Of a stretch of DNA of 45,753 nucleotides, positions 9,292 through 17,047 are shown in pieces. The stretch lies in the NCBI GenBank assembly GCA_020433455.1, contig JAGRCP010000005.1, forward strand, positions 1-45,753, given 5' to 3'. The translations under genes and the position numbers were made by a program. Numbering within the stretch: the first letter of the stretch is position 1; every line of letters begins with the position of its first letter. The notes under the pieces are model-generated. The model was not told where the DNA came from, searched no databases, and worked only from the letters and a program-made list of their open reading frames with translations. The stretch is from Caldilineaceae bacterium (GTDB lineage: Bacteria > Chloroflexota > Anaerolineae > Caldilineales > Caldilineaceae).

Positions 9292-9367
9292 CGTCTGTTT
9301 GCGGATAAAACGCGACGGGCCCGCAGACAGAAAGAGCCAATTTTTAGCCAGAAGGAGGCTTCCCAGC

Positions 9368-10225
9368 ATGATCGAACGACGACCTTTCGGTACGACCGGA
9401 CACCTCAGTTCCACAACCCTCTTTGGCGCAGCAGCCCTCTCCCGGGTAACCCAGGACGAAGCGGACCGTACATTCGACCTTCTGCTGAAGTACGGCGTCA
9501 ATCACATTGACGTGGCGGCCAGTTACGGCGATGCCGAACTGCGCGTCGGGCCGTGGATGGCGCGCCATCGAGCCGACTTCTTCCTGGCCACAAAAACGGG
9601 AGAGCGCACATACGCCGCGGCCAGAGAAGAACTGTACCGCTCACTTGACCGACTCCAGACCGACAGCATCGATCTCATCCAGCTCCACAACCTGGGTCAT
9701 CCCGACGAGTGGGAGCAGGCCATGGGGCCGGACGGCGCCCTTGCCGCGCTGACGGAGGCGCGGGAACAAGGTCTCGTGCGCTTTATCGGCGTGACGGGAC
9801 ACGGCCTCAATATCGCGGCCTTTCACAAACGCAGCCTGGAACGCTTTGCGTTTGACTCAGTGCTGCTACCCTACAACTACACCATGCAGCTGGATCAACA
9901 GTATATTGCCGATTTTGAAGACCTGATGACCCTATGCGAAGCGCGCGGCGTCGCGGTACAGACCATCAAGTCCATCACCCGCGGGCCGTGGGGGCCCCAG
10001 GACCGCTGGGCGGCCACGTGGTACCAACCCCTGCTGGAGCAGGACGACATTGACCGCGCCGTGCACTGGGTCATGGGGCGTCCCGGCATTTTCCTGAACA
10101 CCGTCGGGGATATCAGCGTTTTACCCAAAGTGCTGGATGCTGCCGCCCGCTTTGAACGTCGGCCGAGCGATGCAGAGATGCGCGCAATGGTGAGGGAAGA
10201 GAAGATGAGCAACCTGTTTGCCTAA
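9368..10225 (+). CDS. Aldo/keto reductase family oxidoreductase
   Basis: NAD(P)H-dependent carbonyl reductase of 285 aa with a TIM-barrel fold. The ATG at 9368 is preceded by AGAAGGAGG 9 bases upstream; the frame is open back to 9254, but the family N-terminus (RRPFGTTG) fits the later start. The catalytic tetrad is visible: Asp48 and Tyr53 ([11 protein letters not shown]), Lys76 (LATKTGER) and His107 (DLIQLHN). The C-terminal part is atypical in having [18 protein letters not shown] before the cofactor-binding helices. It lies 112 bases upstream of the PHP gene, which has its own promoter, so membership of the polyol cluster is possible but unproven. The substrate is unknown. Confidence 0.88.
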   Translation: MIERRPFGTTGHLSSTTLFGAAALSRVTQDEADRTFDLLLKYGVNHIDVAASYGDAELRVGPWMARHRADFFLATKTGERTYAAAREELYRSLDRLQTDSIDLIQLHNLGHPDEWEQAMGPDGALAALTEAREQGLVRFIGVTGHGLNIAAFHKRSLERFAFDSVLLPYNYTMQLDQQYIADFEDLMTLCEARGVAVQTIKSITRGPWGPQDRWAATWYQPLLEQDDIDRAVHWVMGRPGIFLNTVGDISVLPKVLDAAARFERRPSDAEMRAMVREEKMSNLFA

Positions 10226-10273
10226 AGTTACTTTTGGCTTTTGAAATACCCGGATTATGCTTTTAGCCTCTGA

Positions 10274-10302
10274 TTGCACAAGGCTTTTGGCTGTGATATA
10301 GT
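10274..10302 (+). promoter_or_regulatory. Sigma70-type promoter for the PHP/polyol cluster
   Basis: TTGCAC (10274-10279) and TATAGT (10297-10302) are separated by 17 bases. The predicted start near 10309 leaves a leader of about 30 bases before the ATG at 10338. It probably drives the PHP gene and perhaps the dehydrogenases downstream. Confidence 0.65.
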
Positions 10303-10337
10303 TTTGCTATCGTTACTCACTCTTCCCGGGACAAACC

Positions 10338-11687
10338 ATGAGCCGACAAACAGAATCATCTTATCTTGCTCCCGATCTTAGTTCATTCGACGCGCAGGTG
10401 CGCAAAGATGCGCTGGCGCGCTACGCCAAAGAGGCCGCCGATCCCGCGCCCAAACCGGCGGCGGATCGAGTCGCCAATATGCACTGTCACTCCTTCTTTT
10501 CCTATAATGCGCTGGGCCTGTCGCCCAGCGCATTAGCCGTTATGGCCAGGGAAGAAGATATCGACCTGCTGGGACTGGTCGATTTTGACGTACTGGACGG
10601 TGTGGATGAGTTTTTGGACGCCTGCGCACTGCTGGGCGTACGCGGCGGCGCCAGCATGGAAACGCGCCTCTACGTACCCGAATTTGCCGACCGGGAGATC
10701 AACTCGCCGGGCGAACCGGGCGTGCTCTACCACATGGGCATCGGCTTTACTGCCCGCGAGCCTGATCCGAGCGTAGCCCCACTACTGGCCGATCTGGCCG
10801 ACCGCGCGCGCATGCGCAACGAAGCGCTGGTTACGCGGGTCAATGAGTACCTTGCGCCCGTCGCCGTCAACTATGAGCTGGACGTCCTGCCCTTGACGCC
10901 CAGCGGCAACGCCACCGAGCGCCACATCATCATGGCCTACCTGAACGCGGTCGAAGCGTACACCGATGATCCCGTCGCATTCTGGGCTGATCACCTAGGC
11001 GTGAGTCGCAGTGAGGTTGAGGATGTGCTGGACGTACCGTTTGGGCTGGTCAACCTGATCCGCAAGCGACTTATGAAGCGCGGCGGCGCGGCTTATATCC
11101 AGCCGGGCCCGGAAACCTTTCCCCACGTGGAAGAGGTCCACTGCCTGATCATCGGCTGCGGCGCATTGCCCTGTATCACCTGGCTGGATGGAACCTCTGC
11201 CGGCGAACAGGCCCTGCCCGAGCTGATGGATTTGCTCATGGGCAAGGGCGCAGTGGCGCTCAACATCATCCCCGACCGCAATTGGAACATCTCCCATCCG
11301 GAAACAAAGCGCATCAAATTGCAGAATCTTTATACCGCGGTGAGGCTGGCGGAAGAACGGGATTTGCCCGTCATTGTGGGCACGGAGATGAACAGCCCCG
11401 GCCAGCCCCTGGCGGATCAGCTTGACGCGCCGGAGCTGGAGCCGGTGCGCGGGACGTTCATAGACGGAGCCCACTTCCTCTACGGCCACACGGCATTGGC
11501 CCGCCACGCAGGGATCGGCTACCAGAGCGATTGGGCCGCCGAGCATCTGCTCGATCGGGCGAAGCGCAACGCATTTTATACGGAAGTAGGCCGGCGTCTG
11601 CCGCCGGGCGCGGCCGGAGCCCCGCTGCTGGAAAAAATATCGTCCTGCCGGATGCCGACGGATATTCTGGCTTTGCTTGCACAGTAA
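10338..11687 (+). CDS. PHP-domain protein, function unknown
   Basis: Protein of 449 aa. Residues about 45-115 match the start of the PHP metal-dependent phosphoesterase fold: His49 and His51 in NMHCHSFFSYNA, then LVDFDVLDG (82-84) where the usual motif is DHD, so the middle His is Phe, and Glu108 in GASMETRLY. A later His (LYHMGIGF) and a C-terminal segment with GTEMNSPG and FLYGHTALARH could complete a metal site. This is not the PHP domain of a DNA polymerase. It is followed after 61 bases by the SorE-like gene, which suggests a role in sugar or sugar-phosphate metabolism, for example as a phosphatase. That is inference from context; no homologue of known function is recognised. Confidence 0.7.
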   Translation: MSRQTESSYLAPDLSSFDAQVRKDALARYAKEAADPAPKPAADRVANMHCHSFFSYNALGLSPSALAVMAREEDIDLLGLVDFDVLDGVDEFLDACALLGVRGGASMETRLYVPEFADREINSPGEPGVLYHMGIGFTAREPDPSVAPLLADLADRARMRNEALVTRVNEYLAPVAVNYELDVLPLTPSGNATERHIIMAYLNAVEAYTDDPVAFWADHLGVSRSEVEDVLDVPFGLVNLIRKRLMKRGGAAYIQPGPETFPHVEEVHCLIIGCGALPCITWLDGTSAGEQALPELMDLLMGKGAVALNIIPDRNWNISHPETKRIKLQNLYTAVRLAEERDLPVIVGTEMNSPGQPLADQLDAPELEPVRGTFIDGAHFLYGHTALARHAGIGYQSDWAAEHLLDRAKRNAFYTEVGRRLPPGAAGAPLLEKISSCRMPTDILALLAQ

Positions 11688-11701
11688 ATCCCGGCAGAAA
11701 T
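11685..11701 (+). promoter_or_regulatory. Candidate operator upstream of the SorE-like gene
   Basis: TAAATCCCGGCAGAAAT begins in the stop codon of the PHP gene and lies 47 bases before the next ATG. It matches 15 of 17 bases with the sequence at 16078-16094, just downstream of the predicted DeoR transcription start, and 15 of 17 with 8059-8075. It is a candidate binding site for the cluster's DeoR-family regulator. Confidence 0.4.
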
Positions 11702-11748
11702 GCTGCGCCCGTTCCGGGTACGCCATATCATTCAGGAGAAGCTCTCAC

Positions 11749-13431
11749 ATGGCTGAAAAACTTACCCGATATCGGGCAGTGGAAGAACCGCTGCCCGCCC
11801 AGTATCGCCTTTGGCCGCTCTATGGCGCGGGCTTTGAAAACCTGGGCCTCAACGGCGAGATGATTGAAGTAACCCTGCCCGAACCCGGGCCCGATGAGCT
11901 GCTGGTGCGCCATGATGCAGTAGGCATCTGCTATTCCGATATCAAGGTCATTCGCGCCGGCAATAACCACCCGCGCATTCATCGGGACATCAGCGAGCAG
12001 CCCGTCACTCTGGGCCACGAGGTGAGCCTGACCATTGTCAAAGTCGGCGAAAATCTGCGGGACGAATTCGCCGTCGGCCAGCGCTACATCGTCCAGGCCG
12101 ACATCTATATCAACGGCGTGAGTTACGCCTACGGCTACGAAATCCAGGGCGGCTTTTCCGAATACAACATCATCGATCAGCGGGTGCTCAACGGCGACGG
12201 GGGCAGTTACCTCATTCCCGTGCAGCCGGAGACCGGCTTTGCCGAAGCTGCGCTTAACGAGCCGTGGGCCTGCGTCGAAGCGGCCTATACGCCCGGCTAT
12301 CGCAACGAGTGGAAGACGGGCGGGACGCTTCTCGTCAGCGGTGACGGCGCAGGCGTCACTCTGGGCGCGGCCGCCAATTGGGAGCCGGGCCGGATTGTGC
12401 TGGATGCGGCTGACGCAGAATTCGCCGCAGCGGTGCAGGCATGGGCGGAAGCGCAGGGAATCCCCATCATCGAAGACGACGGCGAGACGCAGTTTGACGA
12501 CATCGTCCTGCTGGGCAATGACCCGGAGCGCATCGAGCGGACTTTTCCGCGCCTGGCTAACGGCGGCATTTTCGCCGTGATCAGCCCGCGGCCGATTCCC
12601 CGGCGGGTAAGTCTGGACATCGGCCGCATTCATTACGATCTGCTGTCGCTGGCGGGTACAGACAAATCGGAAGTCAGCGCAGCCTATACGCCCATCCGTT
12701 CCCAACTCAGGCCGGGCGGACGGACATGGATTTTGGGCGCGGCCGGTCCCATGGGCCATATGCATCTGCAACGCGCACTGGAAATGGACGGCAAGCCGGG
12801 CCGCATTGTTGCCACCAATCTGCATGAGGCGCGTATGGGCCCGACCCGGGACAAATTTGCGCCCATGGGCGAGCGAGAGGGCGTTGAGCTTCACTTCATT
12901 GCCCGTGATCAGTTCGATTCGGACGTGGCCATGGATGAAGAGTTACGCAAAGTGACCAACGGCGGCTTTGACGATATCGTGGTTATGGCGCCCAGCACCC
13001 GAGTGATTGAAGACGCCATGCCCCTCCTCATCGAGAATGGCGTCATGAACGTCTTTGCCGGCCTGCCCCGAGGCACCATGGCGGCCTTTGACTACAACCT
13101 TGTCACCGCGCACGGCAATCGCTTCGTGGGCACCAGCGGCTCGTCGATAGAGGACCTGCGCCACATGTTGGCGCTGGTGGAGAGCGACGTTCTCTCCACC
13201 AACGGAGCCGTGGCCGCGGTAGCCGGACTGGAAGCCGTCCCCGAAGGACTGCGGGCCGTGGCCGACGGGCGCTTTGCCGGCAAGGTTGTCATCTACCCTC
13301 ACATTGACGATCTGCCCTTGACCACGCTGGATGAACTGGCCGATACCCTGCCCAGCGTCTACGCCAAATTACAGGACGGCCGCATCTGGACCCGGGAAGC
13401 GGAAGAGGAATTGCTGCGGTTAAAGTTGTAG
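11749..13431 (+). CDS. SorE-like medium-chain dehydrogenase with duplicated Rossmann domain
   Basis: Zinc-type dehydrogenase of 560 aa, far longer than the usual 340-410. AGGAG lies 12 bases before the ATG at 11749. The catalytic domain supplies likely zinc ligands Cys61 (GICYSD), His90-Glu91 (LGHEV) and Glu171 (NEPWACV), and the four-Cys structural zinc lobe is absent. A first Rossmann-like unit (about 190-320: GTLLVSGDGAG, GRIVLDAAD, FDDIVLLG, LANGGIFAVIS) is followed by a second with a better dinucleotide loop (ILGAAGPMG at 328-336, then GRIVAT, FDDIVVMA, IENGVMNVFAG). The overall style resembles L-sorbose 1-phosphate reductase (SorE), which makes D-glucitol 6-phosphate. The srlD gene immediately downstream would use that product. 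The substrate is inferred, not shown. Confidence 0.7.
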   Translation: MAEKLTRYRAVEEPLPAQYRLWPLYGAGFENLGLNGEMIEVTLPEPGPDELLVRHDAVGICYSDIKVIRAGNNHPRIHRDISEQPVTLGHEVSLTIVKVGENLRDEFAVGQRYIVQADIYINGVSYAYGYEIQGGFSEYNIIDQRVLNGDGGSYLIPVQPETGFAEAALNEPWACVEAAYTPGYRNEWKTGGTLLVSGDGAGVTLGAAANWEPGRIVLDAADAEFAAAVQAWAEAQGIPIIEDDGETQFDDIVLLGNDPERIERTFPRLANGGIFAVISPRPIPRRVSLDIGRIHYDLLSLAGTDKSEVSAAYTPIRSQLRPGGRTWILGAAGPMGHMHLQRALEMDGKPGRIVATNLHEARMGPTRDKFAPMGEREGVELHFIARDQFDSDVAMDEELRKVTNGGFDDIVVMAPSTRVIEDAMPLLIENGVMNVFAGLPRGTMAAFDYNLVTAHGNRFVGTSGSSIEDLRHMLALVESDVLSTNGAVAAVAGLEAVPEGLRAVADGRFAGKVVIYPHIDDLPLTTLDELADTLPSVYAKLQDGRIWTREAEEELLRLKL

Positions 13432-13477
13432 CAGGTGGCAGGTGGCAGGTGGCAGGTGGCAGGTGGCAGGTGGCAGG
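13432..13477 (+). repeat. Heptamer tandem array CAGGTGG x 6.6
   Basis: Six perfect CAGGTGG units followed by CAGG begin directly after the TAG stop of the SorE-like gene. Its complement, CCACCTGCC, occurs twice at the far end of the spacer (about 13617-13636), so the array can fold back over the 16-bp array between them. Confidence 0.95.
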
Positions 13478-13500
13478 GAAGATTATCTCCGACCGACCGC

Positions 13501-13608
13501 AACCTCGCCACCTCGCCACTTCGCAACCTCGCCACTTCGCAACCTCGCCACTTCGCAACCTCGCCACTTCGCAACCTCGCCACTTCGCAACCTCGCCACT
13601 TCGCAACG
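13501..13608 (+). repeat. 16-bp tandem array between SorE-like gene and srlD
   Basis: About six copies of the 16-mer AACCTCGCCACTTCGC lie head to tail with almost no divergence. There are no spacers, so it is not a CRISPR array. Perfect copies suggest recent expansion by slippage. It separates two genes that should otherwise be in one operon and may affect read-through or RNA stability. Confidence 0.95.
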
Positions 13609-13660
13609 TGCAACTTGCCCACCTGCCCACCTGCCCCTTAACTCCATTTAGGCAAACAAC

Positions 13661-14452
13661 ATGAATCCACAACCTTTACTCGACCAAATTGCGATTGTAA
13701 CCGGCGGCGCGCAGGGACTGGGTCGCGAAATCTGTCTGCGCCTGGCCCGGGAGGGCGCGCACGTGGTCGTGGCCGATCTCCAGGCAGAGGCGGCGCAAGC
13801 GACGGCGGCGGAAGTCCGGGCAGAGGGTCGTCGATCGCAGGGAGCGGCGGTAGACGTCACGGACGAAGAGCAGGTCGCCGCGCTGGTGGAGGCCACGGTT
13901 GCCGAGTTTGGCCGGCTGGACATCCTGGTCGCCAATGCAGGCATCGTCCTCTCGGGACCGGTGGATGAACTGCCCGTTGCGCACTGGCGCAAGGTCATGG
14001 AGGTGAATCTCACCGGCTACTTCCTGTGCGCCAAGCACGCGGCCCGGGCGATGAAGCCCCAGGGCAGCGGCGTCATCGTCCAGATCAACTCCAAATCGGG
14101 CAAGAAGGGCAGCTCCAAAAATTCGGCCTATTCAGCCAGCAAATTCGGCGGCATCGGCCTCACCCAGAGCATCGCCCTGGAGCTGGCTGAGCACGGCATT
14201 CGGGTCAATTCGGTCTGTCCGGGCAACCTCCTGGACTCGCCGCTTTGGGTCAACTCGCTCTACAGCCAATACGCCAAGCGCCTGGGCATCAGCGAGGATG
14301 AAGTGCGCCAGATTTATATCGACAAAGTGCCCATGAAGCGGGGCTGTACCTATGACGACATCACCAACGTCGTCACCTTCCTCTGCTCCGACCAGTCCTC
14401 CTACATGACGGGTCAGGCCGTCAACGTCACAGGCGGTCAAGAGATGAAATAG
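13661..14452 (+). CDS. srlD: Sorbitol-6-phosphate 2-dehydrogenase (SDR family)
   Basis: Short-chain dehydrogenase of 263 aa that oxidises D-glucitol 6-phosphate to D-fructose 6-phosphate with NAD+. The dinucleotide loop GGAQGLG lies at 15-21, and the active site has Tyr157 and Lys161 (YSASK) with Ser in INSKSGKKGS. The C-terminal half has segments diagnostic of SrlD rather than a generic SDR: INSKSGK, KFGGIGLTQS, GNLLDSPL, KLGIS, YIDKVPMKRGC and NVTGGQ. E. coli SrlD has the same blocks in the same order. It lies between the SorE-like gene and an MtlD-family dehydrogenase, all on the plus strand. No PTS genes are visible, so its substrate must arise by another route, most simply from the SorE-like reductase. 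Confidence 0.88.
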   Translation: MNPQPLLDQIAIVTGGAQGLGREICLRLAREGAHVVVADLQAEAAQATAAEVRAEGRRSQGAAVDVTDEEQVAALVEATVAEFGRLDILVANAGIVLSGPVDELPVAHWRKVMEVNLTGYFLCAKHAARAMKPQGSGVIVQINSKSGKKGSSKNSAYSASKFGGIGLTQSIALELAEHGIRVNSVCPGNLLDSPLWVNSLYSQYAKRLGISEDEVRQIYIDKVPMKRGCTYDDITNVVTFLCSDQSSYMTGQAVNVTGGQEMK

Positions 14453-14456
14453 GAAG

Positions 14457-14559
14457 TAATGCATAATCCCCGTAACGAGCGAGCGTGAATATACGACGGT
14501 GTCAATTATATTCAGGACGGGTCACGGATTACGCGTTACGGATTACGGATTACGCATTA
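14457..14559 (+). repeat. Inverted heptad arrays after srlD
   Basis: Heptads TAATGCA, TAATCCC, CGTAACG (14457-14477) start just after the srlD stop. In phase at 14525-14559 are CGGATTA, CGCGTTA, CGGATTA, CGGATTA, CGCATTA, which are approximate reverse complements of the first set. The two arms could pair around a loop of about 47 bases. Confidence 0.8.
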
Positions 14560-14593
14560 CTCGCCCGTCTCTCATTCATGATTGTTACTCCCC

Positions 14594-15847
14594 ATGTCTA
14601 CTTTCGTCGGCTTTGGTTTCGGTCCTATTCAGGCCGGACTTTTTTTATACGAGGCCCAGCAGAGCGGCGCATTTGACCGCCTGGTCGTGGCGGAGATCGC
14701 GCCGGAGCGGGTGAATGCCCTGCGCCGGGCCGGCGGCGTCTTCCATCTCAATATCGCCCATGCCGACCGCATTGAGCGGATCAGCGTCGGACCCGCGGAG
14801 ATCTACAATCCCCATGTGGAGGCGGATCGCGCGGCGCTCGTAGACGCCGTCGCCCAGGCCGCAGAGATAGCGACGGCGATTCCCAGCGTGCGTTTTTACG
14901 CGGGCGACGGTCCCGGCAGCCTCCACCGGGTGCTGGCCGCGGGAATCGCCCGCAAGCACGCGCAAAAAGGCCCCCAGGCCGTGGTCTATGCCGCCGAAAA
15001 CAATAACCATGCGGCAGAAATTCTGACCGCGGCCGTAGAAGGTGAAATGGCAGATCCGCCCCAGGCCCGGCGCTACGTAAATTTCCTCAATACCGTCGTG
15101 GGCAAGATGAGCGGCGTCAAACCCGCGGGGGGACGCGATAATCTTGTCCCCTTCACCCCCAGTGCAGATGAGTCGTTTCTGGTTGAAGCCTTCAATCACA
15201 TCCTGGTTACCCGGCCGAGCCTGCCCCGGTTGCCGAATCGTTCGCCTTATGCCCGGCAGATAACCGTCTTTGACGAAAAAGATGATCTCCTCCCCTTTGA
15301 AGAAGCCAAGCTCTACGGCCACAACGCCCTCCACGCAACGGCCGCCTATCTGGGCTGGATGAAGGGGCTGGATGATATGGCGCAACTCAGCGCCGCGCCG
15401 GACATTCTGCTGCTTGCCCGCCGGGCAGCGCAGGACGAAGCGGGAGCCGCCCTCTGTCGCCGCTATGCCGGCCTGGATCCCCTCTTCACGCAGGCGGGCT
15501 TTGCCGAATATGTGGACGATCTCCTCCTACGCATGGTGAACCCCTATCTGCGCGATGCCATTGAGCGAGTCGCGCGGGACCCCGCTCGCAAGCTGGCCTG
15601 GCATGACCGCCTCATCGGGGCCATGCGCCTGGCTCTTACGGCCGGGCGGGAACCGGAAGCCTTGGCCATGGGCGCGGCCGCGGCCTATGCGTACTGGGCA
15701 GCCATTGATCCGGCGTTAGCCAATCGCCCCATGGCCGCAACCCTGTCTCAGCTCTGGGCGGTCGATCAGCCGGACGAGACCGAACAAGACGCGATTCTCC
15801 TTCGCCTGCATGCAGCCGGGAAAGCGTTAGCCGCGCGCCAAGCATAA
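14594..15847 (+). CDS. MtlD-family (polyol-specific long-chain) dehydrogenase
   Basis: NAD-dependent polyol or polyol-phosphate dehydrogenase of 417 aa. The ATG at 14594 (MSTFVGFGFGPIQAG) puts the Rossmann loop GFGFGPIQ at the N-terminus, as in mannitol-1-phosphate 5-dehydrogenase; a TTG four codons upstream is less likely. The family catalytic signature K-x4-N-x2-H is present as Lys239, Asn244 and His247 (KLYGHNALH). The C-terminal block MVNPYLRDAIERVARDPARK matches MtlD. At 417 aa it is somewhat longer than MtlD (about 380). It could act on a hexitol phosphate or interconvert a hexitol and a ketose within the cluster. The exact substrate cannot be read from sequence. Confidence 0.8.
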   Translation: MSTFVGFGFGPIQAGLFLYEAQQSGAFDRLVVAEIAPERVNALRRAGGVFHLNIAHADRIERISVGPAEIYNPHVEADRAALVDAVAQAAEIATAIPSVRFYAGDGPGSLHRVLAAGIARKHAQKGPQAVVYAAENNNHAAEILTAAVEGEMADPPQARRYVNFLNTVVGKMSGVKPAGGRDNLVPFTPSADESFLVEAFNHILVTRPSLPRLPNRSPYARQITVFDEKDDLLPFEEAKLYGHNALHATAAYLGWMKGLDDMAQLSAAPDILLLARRAAQDEAGAALCRRYAGLDPLFTQAGFAEYVDDLLLRMVNPYLRDAIERVARDPARKLAWHDRLIGAMRLALTAGREPEALAMGAAAAYAYWAAIDPALANRPMAATLSQLWAVDQPDETEQDAILLRLHAAGKALAARQA

Positions 15848-16024
15848 TTTTCTGGCTCTTGCAGAATTCATGTGGTCCGCTTTCTGAAACGTGATACGCG
15901 ACAGCGCAGACCTTCACCCATCATGCGTCAAATACCCACGTCTCCAACATCAGTCAAGCACATGAAATCCGGTTGAACCCATTTTCTTTTTACTTTCGGA
16001 TGCACCGCAATTCGTTAATGCTTT
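15848..16024. other. Non-coding spacer before the DeoR promoter
   Basis: The interval from the MtlD-family stop to the DeoR ATG is about 365 bases. Its first half shows no convincing coding frame, hairpin or repeat. The second half holds the promoter and candidate operators described separately. Confidence 0.5.
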
Positions 16025-16053
16025 TTGGCGCAACCATCATTATTCAGTACAAT
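16025..16053 (+). promoter_or_regulatory. Sigma70-type promoter for deoR-rhaB
   Basis: TTGGCG (16025-16030) and TACAAT (16048-16053) are separated by 17 bases. The predicted start near 16060 lies at the edge of two direct repeats that could be operators. The leader to the DeoR ATG is about 150 bases. Confidence 0.65.
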
Positions 16054-16060
16054 CAATCCA

Positions 16061-16094
16061 TAAATCCCAGCAGGCAATAAATTTCGGCAGAAAT
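16061..16094 (+). promoter_or_regulatory. Direct repeats at the deoR transcription start, candidate operators
   Basis: TAAATCCCAGCAG (16061-16073) and TAAATTTCGGCAG (16078-16090) are direct repeats 17 bases apart, about one and a half helical turns. They sit just downstream of the predicted start. The second extends to TAAATTTCGGCAGAAAT, 15 of 17 identical to the site before the SorE-like gene. Autoregulation by the DeoR-family protein is the simplest reading. Confidence 0.45.
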
Positions 16095-16212
16095 CCGCAT
16101 ACCGTCTCCACCTGCGGTGAGCCATCAGATTTCCCGCACGGCATTCACGCCTGACTGGGTAGCGATTTACAACGGAAAGCCACGCGCCGAAAGCAGAAAG
16201 GAATCATCCCCG

Positions 16213-17010
16213 ATGAGCGACAACAGCAGCCCCCAGGAGGGCGCCCATTTTTCCAGTAACGAGCGCCGCGAAATCATCATCCAAACCCTACGCGAACAGG
16301 ATCAGGTCAGCGTTAACGATCTGAGCAAGCGCCTCAACGTCACGGAGGTGACGACGCGCAAGGACCTGCAACTGCTGGAAGAGCAGGGCTATCTGACCCG
16401 GGTGCGGGGCGGCGCCGTCATGTCCGGTCGGGGGCAGTTGGAATTACGCTTTGCCGCGCGCCAGCAGCTCATGCTGGATGAGAAGCGTCGCATGGCCAAG
16501 CGCGCCGCACGCTACATCGAGCCGGGCAACACCATCTTCCTGGACGGCAGCAGCACTACCTTTCAGATGACCCGCCTGCTGCGGGATCAGCAGGGCATCA
16601 CGGTCATCACCAACGGCCTTTACGCCGCGCTGGAGTTAAGCTTTGCGCCCGAAGTGACTACCATTGTCGTAGGCGGAATCCTGCGCCGCCGCACCAGCAG
16701 CCTGGTCGATGTGCTCACGCCGACGCTCTTGCGCCGCCTTCATGTGGATGTCGCCTTCCTCAGCTGCCGGGCCTTCACCATGAAGAACGGCATGATGGAG
16801 TCGGACCTGCGCGAGGCCCAGATTAAGCGCTATATGGCCCAGGCGGCCCAGAGGACGTTCGCGATTATCGATCACAGCAAATTCGGCGGCTCCTATACCG
16901 CCAGCTCCCTCCTGCCCGAAGAGATCGACAACATGATCTCCGACACGGGTCTGAGCGCTGAACAGCAGGCTCAGATTGCAGAACTGGGCATCAATCTGGA
17001 ACTGGCATAA
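16213..17010 (+). CDS. DeoR-family transcriptional regulator of the polyol cluster
   Basis: Sugar-phosphate-responsive repressor or activator of 265 aa. The ATG at 16213 is preceded by AAAGGA; an open frame continues 32 codons upstream without a better site. The N-terminal DeoR helix-turn-helix (about 18-70) shows RREIIIQTLREQ, VSVNDLSKRLNV, TEVTTRKDLQLLEEQGYL and the typical RVRGGAV. The C-terminal DeoRC sensor has GNTIFLDGSSTTFQM, VITNGLYAALEL and ATP/sugar-phosphate-site-like features ending in FAIIDHSKFG. Family members of this type bind phosphorylated sugars. It lies 37 bases before the rhamnulokinase-family gene. It probably responds to the ketose phosphate made by that kinase. Confidence 0.88.
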   Translation: MSDNSSPQEGAHFSSNERREIIIQTLREQDQVSVNDLSKRLNVTEVTTRKDLQLLEEQGYLTRVRGGAVMSGRGQLELRFAARQQLMLDEKRRMAKRAARYIEPGNTIFLDGSSTTFQMTRLLRDQQGITVITNGLYAALELSFAPEVTTIVVGGILRRRTSSLVDVLTPTLLRRLHVDVAFLSCRAFTMKNGMMESDLREAQIKRYMAQAAQRTFAIIDHSKFGGSYTASSLLPEEIDNMISDTGLSAEQQAQIAELGINLELA

Positions 17011-17047
17011 CGCCGTCATAAACCGTCATCATGCAGAAAGGTTGATC

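Noticed and set aside
13501..13608. CRISPR-like array
   Set aside because: The 16-bp units are contiguous with no unique spacers and no cas genes are nearby. It is a plain tandem repeat.
13435..13664. Three overlapping plus-strand short frames and two minus-strand frames across the tandem arrays
   Set aside because: Unit lengths not divisible by three keep all frames open. Translations are simple repeats with no protein character.
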